Origin: Granulicella arctica
Lineage (GTDB): Bacteria; Acidobacteriota; Terriglobia; Terriglobales; Acidobacteriaceae
Reading direction: 5' to 3'
NCBI RefSeq assembly: GCF_013410065.1
Contig: NZ_JACCCW010000001.1
Coordinates: forward strand, 1,731,187-1,795,186
DNA length: 64,000 nt
In this document: in pieces, positions 43,493 through 50,968 of the stretch
How positions within the stretch are numbered: the stretch's first letter is position 1
Layout: each line of letters opens with the position of its first letter
Notes under the pieces: generated by a model
Databases searched by the model: none
What the model was told of the DNA's origin: nothing
What the model saw: the letters and a program-made list of their open reading frames with translations, nothing else
Made by a program: the position numbers and the translations under genes

Positions 43493-43517
43493 ATTGTATA
43501 TGTTGGACATATACAAT
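43493..43517. promoter_or_regulatory. Perfect 11-bp-arm palindrome, probable BrnTA operator
   Basis: ATTGTATATGT (43493-43503), spacer TGG, and ACATATACAAT (43507-43517) form a perfect inverted repeat. It overlaps or directly precedes the brnT start, the usual position for autoregulation by the antitoxin. Confidence 0.85.
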
Positions 43518-43518
43518 G

Positions 43519-44256
43519 CTATTCGATGGCGAAGATGGCTTGGACGGTGGCGGTTTTTTCTATCTGACGGGGATTGATGGCGAGGGGGGCTACCTGGTCC
43601 GCCTGGATGGCGGCGCCCATGGGCATCTTGCGTATGATGGGGCGGATGGGCTCGGATTCGACTTCGTTGCTGGCGTAGACGAGCTCGCCGAGTTTGGTGT
43701 TGAGGCCGCGGGCCATCTGGTCGGCTACGCTGCGGGCGCGCTGGAGGGCTTTGGCGGCGGCTTCGGCCTCGGCGGCGTTCTGATCCTTGAGGCTCCAGTC
43801 GATCTGGCCGCTTTGGTTGGCTCCGGCTTTGACGGCTACGTCTAGAATCTTCGAAACGTCTGCGGCTCCAGTCCGGACGGTCCAGCTTTGGGAGACCTGG
43901 AACTGGCGCTGGGCCTTCTGTTCGGGGGTGAGCTTGTCGATCTGATACTCCTGCACGGGGGAGACGTTCTGGTTTTCGCTCTCGATGGCGTCCTTGGCGA
44001 TGCCGGTGGCGAGGACGGCCTGGTAGATGGCGTTCGAGAGGCGAGAGCCGCTGGCATAGGCGGTGTCGCTGTCGGGGCCGTAGGCGATGAAGCCGATGTG
44101 GACGGTGGCGATGTCGGCCTGGAGGATGACCTTATCGGTTGCGGTGACGGCGATGGTGCGGTTCTCTTTGTTGACCTGGATGGTCTGGGCGCACAGGGGT
44201 GAGGCTGCGATGGAGGCTGTGCCGAGGGTGAGCGCGATGAGGGGGAGGATTTTCAT
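43519..44256 (-). CDS. Periplasmic SIMPL-domain (DUF541) protein
   Basis: 245 residues from ATG 44256, chosen because CAGGAGAA lies just upstream. A signal peptide (MKILPLIALTLGTASIAASP) is followed by a SIMPL/DUF541 domain (RTIAVTATDKVILQADIATV, YASGSRLSNAIYQAVLATGI, DWSLKDQNAAEAEAAAKALQ). Such proteins are poorly understood envelope proteins reported to be linked with stress and signalling. The 58-residue basic gene lies 28 bases upstream on the same strand. Confidence 0.85.
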   Translation of the reverse strand: MKILPLIALTLGTASIAASPLCAQTIQVNKENRTIAVTATDKVILQADIATVHIGFIAYGPDSDTAYASGSRLSNAIYQAVLATGIAKDAIESENQNVSPVQEYQIDKLTPEQKAQRQFQVSQSWTVRTGAADVSKILDVAVKAGANQSGQIDWSLKDQNAAEAEAAAKALQRARSVADQMARGLNTKLGELVYASNEVESEPIRPIIRKMPMGAAIQADQVAPLAINPRQIEKTATVQAIFAIE

Positions 44257-44284
44257 GGGCTGTTCTCCTGGATTTGAAACTAGG

Positions 44285-44461
44285 TCAGGATTCCGGGTTG
44301 TTGAGCAGGTCGGCCAGGGTTTGTTTGTGTTTCGGCTTGGCGGCCTGCTTCTGCTTGGGGTCGGGCAGCACGCGTTCGGGCGGTGGTGAGCCGAGACGTT
44401 CGCGTGCATTGGCTTTGACGGCCTTGACGACGGAAAAGGTTGATTTTTTCGACTTGCTCAT
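44285..44461 (-). CDS. 58-residue basic protein
   Basis: This short reading frame from ATG 44461 is preceded by AAGGAAGCGTT. It encodes MSKSKKSTFSVVKAVKANAR and ends KPKHKQTLADLLNNPES before TGA. It is highly basic (Lys/Arg) with a Pro-rich centre, suggesting nucleic-acid or ribosome binding; no family is recognised. It ends 28 bases before the SIMPL gene start and is probably its operon partner. Confidence 0.68.
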   Translation of the reverse strand: MSKSKKSTFSVVKAVKANARERLGSPPPERVLPDPKQKQAAKPKHKQTLADLLNNPES

Positions 44462-44577
44462 AACGCTTCCTTCGCAGCTTTGGCTGCCTCGTGATTATGC
44501 AATAGATGCGGGTTGAAGCGTATCGTTGTAAACGAGTGCAGGTTGCTGGTGGACCGGCGAATGAACGAGGTGAGTGG

Positions 44578-44850
44578 ATGGAAGAGCGGGACTTTTTCGA
44601 TGAGAGGCAGGAACAACGAACCCACACGATGACGTGTCCGCACTGCGGACAGCCGGGTGAGTACCAGATTGAATGGATTGTGCGCCGGAAGAAGGTGCAG
44701 CTTCCGCGTGGAGCGGATGAGCGGGACCGGGCCCGGTTCGCCAAGGCGCAGAGTTATATGGTGCGGCGGGATGACCCGATGGGATGCAAGAATATCCGGT
44801 GCCGGAAGCGGTTTGATGTGACGGGGATTCAGTCGGTAGCGTTTATTTAG
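44578..44850 (+). CDS. Small zinc-ribbon-like protein
   Basis: 90 residues from ATG 44578; an upstream ATG at 44506 adds 24 residues of low plausibility. The sequence TMTCPHCGQPGEYQIEW and the later CKNIRCRKRF give two CxxC-like pairs spaced as in a zinc ribbon. It resembles short RNA- or DNA-binding zinc proteins, but no family is identified. It is divergent from the 58-residue basic gene. Confidence 0.6.
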   Translation: MEERDFFDERQEQRTHTMTCPHCGQPGEYQIEWIVRRKKVQLPRGADERDRARFAKAQSYMVRRDDPMGCKNIRCRKRFDVTGIQSVAFI

Positions 44851-45246
44851 AGGCCGCTGGGAAGAAACTGTCTAAAAACTTCGGTAAGGTTTCGGCAAAT
44901 CGTCCTGTGATGGAACAGGCAAGGACAAAATACAGGGGTCCTTCACTGCGTTCAGGATGACGGCGTAAAAGGAGCAACGACCGAAGGCTGTTTTTAGGCA
45001 GATTGAATAAGAGACGGCCGGGAGAGTTTGCGCAGAGGTTCTGTGAATTTCCCGGCGGTTGCTTTACGGATGAATGGGTATTCAGTTATGCTTCTCGCGT
45101 TGCGGACGGACGTTGTTTGTGGCCTGTGGTCTGTGTCGGGATGCCGTGTTGGAGATGCTGTGATTTAATAGGGTTACGCGGCTGGTGAGTTTGACCGGCA
45201 GCGGCATCGATCCCGAACCAAACCTGCAGGAGACGAGTACACACCA
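44851..45246. other. Gene-free spacer holding repeat copy E
   Basis: The stretch holds dispersed repeat copy E (44911-44963) and no convincing gene. A 61-residue plus-strand frame starting at 45003 lacks a ribosome-binding site and was not called. The promoter of the following two-span gene presumably lies at the right end. Confidence 0.5.
44911..44963. repeat. Dispersed intergenic repeat, copy E (short, divergent)
   Basis: TGGAACAGGCAAGGACAAAA is followed by GGGGTCCTTCACTGCG and TTCAGGATGACGG, a shorter, more diverged version of the same element. Confidence 0.65.
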
Positions 45247-45531
45247 ATGGCTAATTTGTTGCTGCCTATCGAAGAACGGAACCTGACCCCGGAAGAGGTC
45301 GAGCTGTTGGACAAGCGCCGGCGTCGCGGACAGCTATTTCTGGTGCTTTGCTTCCAGTGCGTCATTGTGTCGGCGCTGCTGACGCTTTGGTCGGGGCAGG
45401 ATCTGACGTACTCGCCGGGATGGATGCATCCGGTGTTTTACTGGAACTGCATTACGGCTACAGCAGCGTTGGTGTTCGGCATTACGGGCGTCCGTCTGCG
45501 CCGTGGATTGAACGAGTTCATCAGCTACTAA
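45247..45531 (+). CDS. Small two-span membrane protein
   Basis: 94 residues with a polar N-terminus (LLPIEERNLTPEEVELLDKRRRRG) followed by two hydrophobic spans (LFLVLCFQCVIVSALLTLW and VFYWNCITATAALVFGITGVR) and a short basic tail. The start follows AGGAG at a fair distance. No family is recognised. It precedes the EtfD gene by about 85 bases on the same strand. Confidence 0.68.
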   Translation: MANLLLPIEERNLTPEEVELLDKRRRRGQLFLVLCFQCVIVSALLTLWSGQDLTYSPGWMHPVFYWNCITATAALVFGITGVRLRRGLNEFISY

Positions 45532-45617
45532 TCGGCTGATTGGTTCGGGCTGTCCGCGGGAGTGCATCTTGCTGAGCGAGTGATGCGTTGTCAGGCGTCA
45601 CCTGCGGATGGGTTCGG

Positions 45618-47588
45618 ATGGTTCTCGCGTCGCTGTCATGTGGAAGGCCATTGCCGGGGTTGCTGCTGCTCTCGGCCAGCTTTGCCGAACCGCTTCCTTT
45701 TTCTGTGATTGAAAAAGCCCTGCTGTTGCTGGCGATTGCCGCATCGGCAGGGCTTTTCTTCTGGCGCTTCGGACCGATCCTTCGCAACATCTTTCGATCG
45801 AAGAAGGATGCGGATTTTTCGCTGCATCCGCTTGGGCGGCGTGTGTGGGATTTCGTCTGGGAGGTGTTGTGCCAGGCGAAGGTGATCCGGCAGAGGCCTG
45901 CTCCGGGGTTGGCGCATGCGTTTGTGTTCTGGGGATTTCTGGCCTTCGCGCTGGTGAGCCTGAATCATTTTGCGGTGGGGATCGGGTTTGGATTTTTGCG
46001 GCCGGGGAGTTTGGTTGGGACGTTCTACTTTTTGTTTGCGGCGGTGTGGGCGGCGCTGGTGGCGGTGTCGATTGCGGGGCTGTTCGTGCGGCGGTTCTTC
46101 GTAAGACCGGTGTGGCTGGGGAAGAAGGTTTCGTATGAGTCGGGGTTTATTGCGTTCCTGATTTTTCTGTTGATGGTGAGCTATCTGGGCGCGTTTTTCG
46201 TGGCGGATGGCGGGGTTGCGGTGAGGGTGTTGTGGTGGACGCATACGCTGGCGCTGCTGGTGTTTCTGCCGCTGATTCCGCATACGAAGCATCTGCATCT
46301 GGTGCTGAGTCCGCTGACGGTTTTTTTGAAGCGGGATGGGTTCTCGAAGATTCCTCCGTTGAGTGGGGATGAGGATTTTGGGCTGGTTGCGGGGAAGGAT
46401 ATTACGCAACTGATCTCGTTACAAGCTTATAGCTGCGTGGAGTGTGGGAGATGCACGGAGCACTGTCCGGCGTCGACGACGGGGAAGGTTCTGAACCCGA
46501 AGGAGATCATTCTGGGGATGCGCGGGTATCTGAATGAGCTGGGACCGCAGAGTGATGTGGCGTTGCTGGCGGAGCAGAGGCCGGATACGAGCTTTGGGAC
46601 GACGATGAGTATGGAGGCCGCGTTCGAGTGCACGACCTGCGGAAGCTGTGAGTATCAGTGTCCGGTGGGGATTCAGCATGTGCCGATCATCATCGGGTTG
46701 CGGCGCGGGGCGACGAATACGGGAGCGTGGGAGGACACGTATGGGACGAAGCTGTTCCTCGCGCTGGAGAAGAACGGCAACGCGCTGGGGTTGAGCGCGA
46801 TGGAGCGCGACAAATTTGTAACCAAGCAGGGTTTTCCGATCTTCGATGGGACGCAGGAGTACTGCCTGTGGCTGGGGTGCATGGGTGGGTACGATCCGAA
46901 GGGACGCGAGATTATTGCGGACTTTGCGCGGGTGATGAACTTTCTTGGGACGAGCTTTGGAGTGCTGAAGAAGGAGAAGTGTACGGGTGATCCGGCGCGT
47001 CGGCTGGGGAATGATCTGGTGTTCCAGACGTTGGCGGAATACGGCCTGAAGAGCTTTGCCGATGCAAAGGTCCAGAAGATTGTAACGATCTGCCCGCATT
47101 GCGTGCGGACGATTGCGAATGACTGGCGCGAGTATGGGGTGGCGCCGGAGATTGAGCATCACTCGGAGTTTATGGCGCGGTATACGGATCGGCTGCCGAA
47201 GCAGGCTGGCGGGGACTCGATTGTGTATCACGACCCGTGCTACCTGGGGCGGTATCAGGATGTGTATGAGGAGCCGCGAGCGGTGGTGTCGCTGGCGGGA
47301 GAGCTGGTGGAGGCTCCGCGGTCGCATGAGCAGAGCTTCTGCTGTGGTGCGGGCGGCGGGCTGGCGTTTCTTGGCGAGGAGTCGGGCGAGCGCGTGAGCC
47401 ATGTGAGGGCGACGGAGCTGGCGGCGACCGGCGCGAAGACGGTAGGGACGGCGTGTCCGTTCTGCAATACGATGTTCCGCGATGCGCTGGCGGCGGTGAG
47501 TGAGGCTCCACCGCAGTTGCTGGATATTGCGCAGTTGACGGCGCGGGCTTTGCCGGTGGCGGTGGCTGAATCTTCTTCAGAGCGATGA
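45618..47588 (+). CDS. Membrane Fe-S oxidoreductase, EtfD-like (ETF:quinone oxidoreductase subunit)
   Basis: About 656 residues from ATG 45618. The N-terminal half has several membrane spans (about 1-250), then two 4Fe-4S motifs (CVECGRCTEHCP, CTTCGSCEYQCP) and a C-terminal heterodisulfide-reductase-type CCG region (CLWLGCMGGY, then FCCGAGGGLAFLG). This is the layout of EtfD, which takes electrons from EtfAB and reduces the quinone pool during fatty-acid and amino-acid oxidation. etfB and etfA follow on the same strand less than 1 kb away. Confidence 0.88.
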   Translation: MVLASLSCGRPLPGLLLLSASFAEPLPFSVIEKALLLLAIAASAGLFFWRFGPILRNIFRSKKDADFSLHPLGRRVWDFVWEVLCQAKVIRQRPAPGLAHAFVFWGFLAFALVSLNHFAVGIGFGFLRPGSLVGTFYFLFAAVWAALVAVSIAGLFVRRFFVRPVWLGKKVSYESGFIAFLIFLLMVSYLGAFFVADGGVAVRVLWWTHTLALLVFLPLIPHTKHLHLVLSPLTVFLKRDGFSKIPPLSGDEDFGLVAGKDITQLISLQAYSCVECGRCTEHCPASTTGKVLNPKEIILGMRGYLNELGPQSDVALLAEQRPDTSFGTTMSMEAAFECTTCGSCEYQCPVGIQHVPIIIGLRRGATNTGAWEDTYGTKLFLALEKNGNALGLSAMERDKFVTKQGFPIFDGTQEYCLWLGCMGGYDPKGREIIADFARVMNFLGTSFGVLKKEKCTGDPARRLGNDLVFQTLAEYGLKSFADAKVQKIVTICPHCVRTIANDWREYGVAPEIEHHSEFMARYTDRLPKQAGGDSIVYHDPCYLGRYQDVYEEPRAVVSLAGELVEAPRSHEQSFCCGAGGGLAFLGEESGERVSHVRATELAATGAKTVGTACPFCNTMFRDALAAVSEAPPQLLDIAQLTARALPVAVAESSSER

Positions 47589-47594
47589 GCGTAG

Positions 47595-47960
47595 TCATGA
47601 TGGCTCTTTGTGTTTTGTCAGCAAGGCCGTGATTTGATCGATCTTTTCGCCTCTTCGGATTTTGGCGGCTTGACGGAGTAGGTGGATCTTTGGATCGGCT
47701 TCATGGTCTGGATCTCCAGAGTCCTCTTCTGCTGCTTCTTCATCGAGTGTTTCTGCGAGAGCGTACTTTACGTGCGGTTGCGTGATGGTTTGGAGTTGGT
47801 GGAGTGCGTTTCCGATCGAGGATGTACTGAGATAGGAGCCACGGAGAGGTGCTTTGCCGCGTGCGCGTCGCTTTCGGGAAAGACGTTTGATGAAGATGGC
47901 GCAGGCAGCAAAGACTATATATGCCCAGAGGCATAGGCAGATCAAAGAATCCAGGTTCAC
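47595..47960 (-). CDS. Small membrane protein of unknown function
   Basis: 121 residues with one N-terminal hydrophobic segment (SLICLCLWAYIVFAACAIFI) followed by a basic and acidic cytoplasmic-like tail (LDEEAAEEDSGDPDHEADPK, KIRRGEKIDQITALLTKHKE). No family is recognised. It lies on the opposite strand, convergent with etfD, between etfD and etfB. Confidence 0.55.
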   Translation of the reverse strand: MNLDSLICLCLWAYIVFAACAIFIKRLSRKRRARGKAPLRGSYLSTSSIGNALHQLQTITQPHVKYALAETLDEEAAEEDSGDPDHEADPKIHLLRQAAKIRRGEKIDQITALLTKHKEPS

Positions 47961-48064
47961 GGAACTCCCCCTGCACGACGGCTAAAGAGCTGGGCTAAAG
48001 AACTGATCGATGAGCACGGGCATGCGACAACGCGAGTCGCTAGCCGAGCTGACGCAACAGGTTT

Positions 48065-48325
48065 TTAGGAGAGTGCAGGCGGTGGGCGTTGGAAGAGGGA
48101 GGGGCGTGCGGGCGATGGATGGAGCGTTGCTTCGTTGGTGGTGCCGGAGGTCCACAGGGAGAGGCAGAGGTCCAGGCTTCCGAAGAGAAAGATGGGTGCG
48201 AGAAGGAAGGCTATCGAAGAAAGATCGTGGTGAGTTGCTGTGTGTGCCAGTGACAGCAGAAGCAGAAGACTCATCGCAAGGACGATGAGTACAACTAGCC
48301 GGGATCGCCGTTCTTCTCGAATCAT
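48065..48325 (-). CDS. Small hydrophobic protein of unknown function
   Basis: 86 residues: a basic start (MIREERRSR), two strong hydrophobic spans (LVVLIVLAMSLLLLLSLAH and IAFLLAPIFLFGSLDLCLSL) and a short tail rich in Pro/Ser. No family is recognised. It lies on the minus strand between etfD and etfB. It is the least certain of the small genes here. Confidence 0.45.
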   Translation of the reverse strand: MIREERRSRLVVLIVLAMSLLLLLSLAHTATHHDLSSIAFLLAPIFLFGSLDLCLSLWTSGTTNEATLHPSPARPSLFQRPPPALS

Positions 48326-48471
48326 CGCGCCACTCTTGGTCGTATTCTAGCTGTTTTTGTGAGGACGCTGGATGGGGAAGTGTCGTGCTCTCGCCAAATG
48401 TCTTCGTCATGCGCTAAGCTATCGGACTGAATGGGTGTTCAGTTTGGTTGTGCCTTGGAGTTGGTTTCGCA

Positions 48472-49236
48472 ATGAAGATACTGGTGGCGATCAAGCAGGT
48501 GCCGGAGCGGGATGCGCAGATTCGTGTGGCTTCGGATGGGAGGTGGATTGAGGAAGGCGATCTCAACTACACGATCAATGAGCCGGATGCGTATGCGCTG
48601 GAAGAGGCGTTGCAGCTCAAAGAGAAGAACGGCGGCGAGGTGGTGGTGCTGTGCGCCGGGCCGGAGCGGGTGACGAGTACGCTGCGCGAGGCTCTGGCGA
48701 AGGGTGCGGATCGGGCGATCCATATTGAGGCGGATGACCTTGGCTCGCGGGATACGTTGGGGGTGGCTCGGTTGCTGACGGATGCGGTGAAGGCGGAGTC
48801 TCCGGATTTGATCCTGACGGGGTTGCAGTCCGACGATCTTGGGTTGGGGCAGACGGGGGTGGTGCTGGCGGAGCTGCTGGGGATTCCGCACGCGACGATC
48901 ATCATGCAGGTGGAGGTGACGGGCTCGGGGCTGAAGGTAAAACGCGAGCTTGAAGACGGGTGGTTTCAGCATGTGGAGATGCCGCTGCCTGCGTTGCTGA
49001 CGATCCAGTCGGGCGGAAACAGGCTGCGGTACGCGACGCTGATGGGGATCAAGAAGGCGAAGACGAAGGAGACGAAGACGGTGGCGGCTGGGGCTGCGGC
49101 GGGTGCTCCGGCGATTGCGCTGGAGCGGGTGTATCTGCCGGAGAAGCAGAGGAAGACGGAGATGCTGACGGGTGCTCCGTCGGAGATTGCGGCGAAGCTG
49201 GTCGAGAAGCTGAAGTTCGATGTGAGGGTGCTATGA
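48472..49236 (+). CDS. etfB: Electron transfer flavoprotein beta subunit
   Basis: 254 residues from ATG 48472. The N-terminus MKILVAIKQVPERDAQIR and the segment TGLQSDDLGLGQTGVVLAELL match EtfB, the AMP-binding subunit of the ETF heterodimer that collects electrons from acyl-CoA and other dehydrogenases. The C-terminus is slightly divergent, with an Ala-rich linker. Its TGA overlaps the ATG of etfA by four bases (ATGA), so the two are co-translated. EtfD lies upstream. Confidence 0.94.
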   Translation: MKILVAIKQVPERDAQIRVASDGRWIEEGDLNYTINEPDAYALEEALQLKEKNGGEVVVLCAGPERVTSTLREALAKGADRAIHIEADDLGSRDTLGVARLLTDAVKAESPDLILTGLQSDDLGLGQTGVVLAELLGIPHATIIMQVEVTGSGLKVKRELEDGWFQHVEMPLPALLTIQSGGNRLRYATLMGIKKAKTKETKTVAAGAAAGAPAIALERVYLPEKQRKTEMLTGAPSEIAAKLVEKLKFDVRVL

Positions 49237-50204
49237 GTGGAGTGTTGGTTGTTCTGGAGCAACGTGCGGGGCAGTGGAATCGGATGAGCTTCGAGGCTCT
49301 GACTGCGGGGCAGCAGCTTGCGGCGGCGCTGGGGGTGGAGTGCTCGGCTGCGGTGGTGGGTGAGGGGATTGCGGCGCTTACGGCGGAGCTGGCGGGGAAG
49401 AAGCTGGCGAAGGTGTATGGCGTCGAGCATGCGCTGTTGCAGGAGTACACGGCGGATGGGTATGTACTGGCGCTCGAGCAGTTGGTGAAGCAGGTTGCGC
49501 CGGGGTATGTGGTGTTTCCGCATACGTATCAGGTTCGGGACTTTGCTCCGGCGCTGGCGACGCGGTTTGGACAGGTGCTGATCTCGGATGTGATTGCGGT
49601 GCAGGCAGGGCCGGTGTTTGTGCGGCAACTGTTGCAGGGCAAGCTGAATGCGGATTATCGGCAGATGGGTGCAGGGCCGTGCTTTGTGTCAATTCAGGCG
49701 GGGACGTTTCGGGCGGATACGGTGGAGGCGGGAACGGCGGCGGTTGAGGCGGTCGCGGTGCAGCTTGAGCCGGGGCAGATTCGTGCCAAGGCGGGCGAGC
49801 GGTTCCGGGAGTCGGCGCAGACGGTGGATTTGAGTGCGGCTCCGGTGATTGTGTCGGTTGGACGCGGGATCGGGGAGCAGGACAACATTGGCATCGTGCA
49901 GGAGCTGGCGGATGCGCTGGGCGCGGAGCTGGCGGCGTCGCGGCCGATCTGCGACAACGGCTGGCTGCCGATGGAGCGGCAGGTGGGCAGCTCGGGCCAG
50001 ACGGTGTCGCCGAAGCTGTACCTGGCGGTGGGAATCTCGGGGGCGATTCAGCATCTGGTTGGGATGAAGGGTTCTAAAAGCATCATCGCCATCAATAAGG
50101 ATGAAAACGCTCCGATCTTCGAGGTGGCGGACTATGGCGTGGTGGGCGATCTGTTCGAGATTGTCCCGGCGCTGACGAAGGCGGTGCTGGCGGCGAAGGG
50201 GTGA
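49233..50204 (+). CDS. etfA: Electron transfer flavoprotein alpha subunit
   Basis: 323 residues from ATG 49233. The C-terminal FAD-binding domain is clear: VSVGRGIGEQDNIGIVQELA, SRPICDNGWLPMERQVGSSG, YLAVGISGAIQHLVGMKGSK and IINKDENAPIFEVADYGVVGD in short overlapping blocks. EtfA binds FAD and passes electrons with EtfB to the membrane acceptor, here probably EtfD. The ATG overlaps the etfB stop by four bases. Confidence 0.94.
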   Translation: MSGVLVVLEQRAGQWNRMSFEALTAGQQLAAALGVECSAAVVGEGIAALTAELAGKKLAKVYGVEHALLQEYTADGYVLALEQLVKQVAPGYVVFPHTYQVRDFAPALATRFGQVLISDVIAVQAGPVFVRQLLQGKLNADYRQMGAGPCFVSIQAGTFRADTVEAGTAAVEAVAVQLEPGQIRAKAGERFRESAQTVDLSAAPVIVSVGRGIGEQDNIGIVQELADALGAELAASRPICDNGWLPMERQVGSSGQTVSPKLYLAVGISGAIQHLVGMKGSKSIIAINKDENAPIFEVADYGVVGDLFEIVPALTKAVLAAKG

Positions 50205-50238
50205 GGGCGGGCGTCCCTGCTACCATCCAAAGAGGCTT

Positions 50239-50934
50239 ATGTCTCTGAACGTCGTTCTTGCTCTCTTTGAGTTTGTTGTGATGGTGCTGGCCATCTCGGT
50301 GCACGACTGCGCGCAATCGTGGGCAGCGTCGAAGATGGGTGACCCCACTTCGCGGATGTTGGGGCGGATGACACTGAACCCGATGCGCCATTTTGACCTG
50401 CTGGGGACGCTGATCTGGCCGGCGCTCTATATCTTTCGCAGTCCGCTGGTGCTGGGGTGGGGTAAGCCGATTCCGATTACGCCGAACAACTTCCGACGGC
50501 CAGACCGGGACGAGATGCTGGTGTATGCGGCGGGTCCGGCGGCGCATCTGATTGCGGCTGCGGCGTGCCTGGTGGTGCTGCTGATCTTCAAGCATGCGGT
50601 GCCTGCGGCGGCTGGGTCGTTGCAGGCGGCGGAGATGCTCGCGCTGCGGGTGCCGTTGCCGACGGATGGGCTGCCGGGGATGTTCCCGATCGTGCTGTTT
50701 CTTTATTTTGGGATTCTGATCAACCTGCTGCTGTTTGTGTTCAACCTGCTTCCGCTGCCGGGGCTGGATGGAGGCAGGATTTTGCGGCATTTTCTGCCGT
50801 ATAACGCGGCGAAGACATTCGATAGCCTGGGCATTTATCTGCTGTTTGGGTTCATGTTCTTCGGTTTCCGGCTGGTGCTGATGTTCTTTGGGCCGCTGCT
50901 GGGAATCTTTGACCAGATGCTGGCGGTTCTGTAG
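50239..50934 (+). CDS. Site-2-protease (M50)-like membrane protein with altered catalytic motif
   Basis: This 231-residue polytopic protein belongs to the S2P/M50 family by its FEFVVMVLAISVHDCAQSWA opening, the SRMLGRMTLNPMRHFDLLGT loop and the second-motif NLLPLPGLDGGR. In active enzymes the first motif reads HExxH; here it is HDCAQ (His22, Asp23, Gln26), so two of the three key positions differ. Asp177 of the LDG motif is retained. I infer reduced or lost proteolysis, or a different metal geometry. It begins the trpS-scpA-scpB-rluB cluster, where such M50 genes are often found. Confidence 0.85.
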   Translation: MSLNVVLALFEFVVMVLAISVHDCAQSWAASKMGDPTSRMLGRMTLNPMRHFDLLGTLIWPALYIFRSPLVLGWGKPIPITPNNFRRPDRDEMLVYAAGPAAHLIAAAACLVVLLIFKHAVPAAAGSLQAAEMLALRVPLPTDGLPGMFPIVLFLYFGILINLLLFVFNLLPLPGLDGGRILRHFLPYNAAKTFDSLGIYLLFGFMFFGFRLVLMFFGPLLGIFDQMLAVL

Positions 50935-50968
50935 GGACCGGCTCCGGTATCATGATCTCTTGACTGAA

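Noticed and set aside
45003..45188. 61-residue plus-strand frame in the spacer after the zinc-ribbon gene
   Set aside because: No ribosome-binding site and no recognisable features; repeat copy E lies close by.
46419..47402. 327-residue minus-strand frame over EtfD
   Set aside because: Antisense shadow; the plus-strand frame has intact iron-sulfur motifs.
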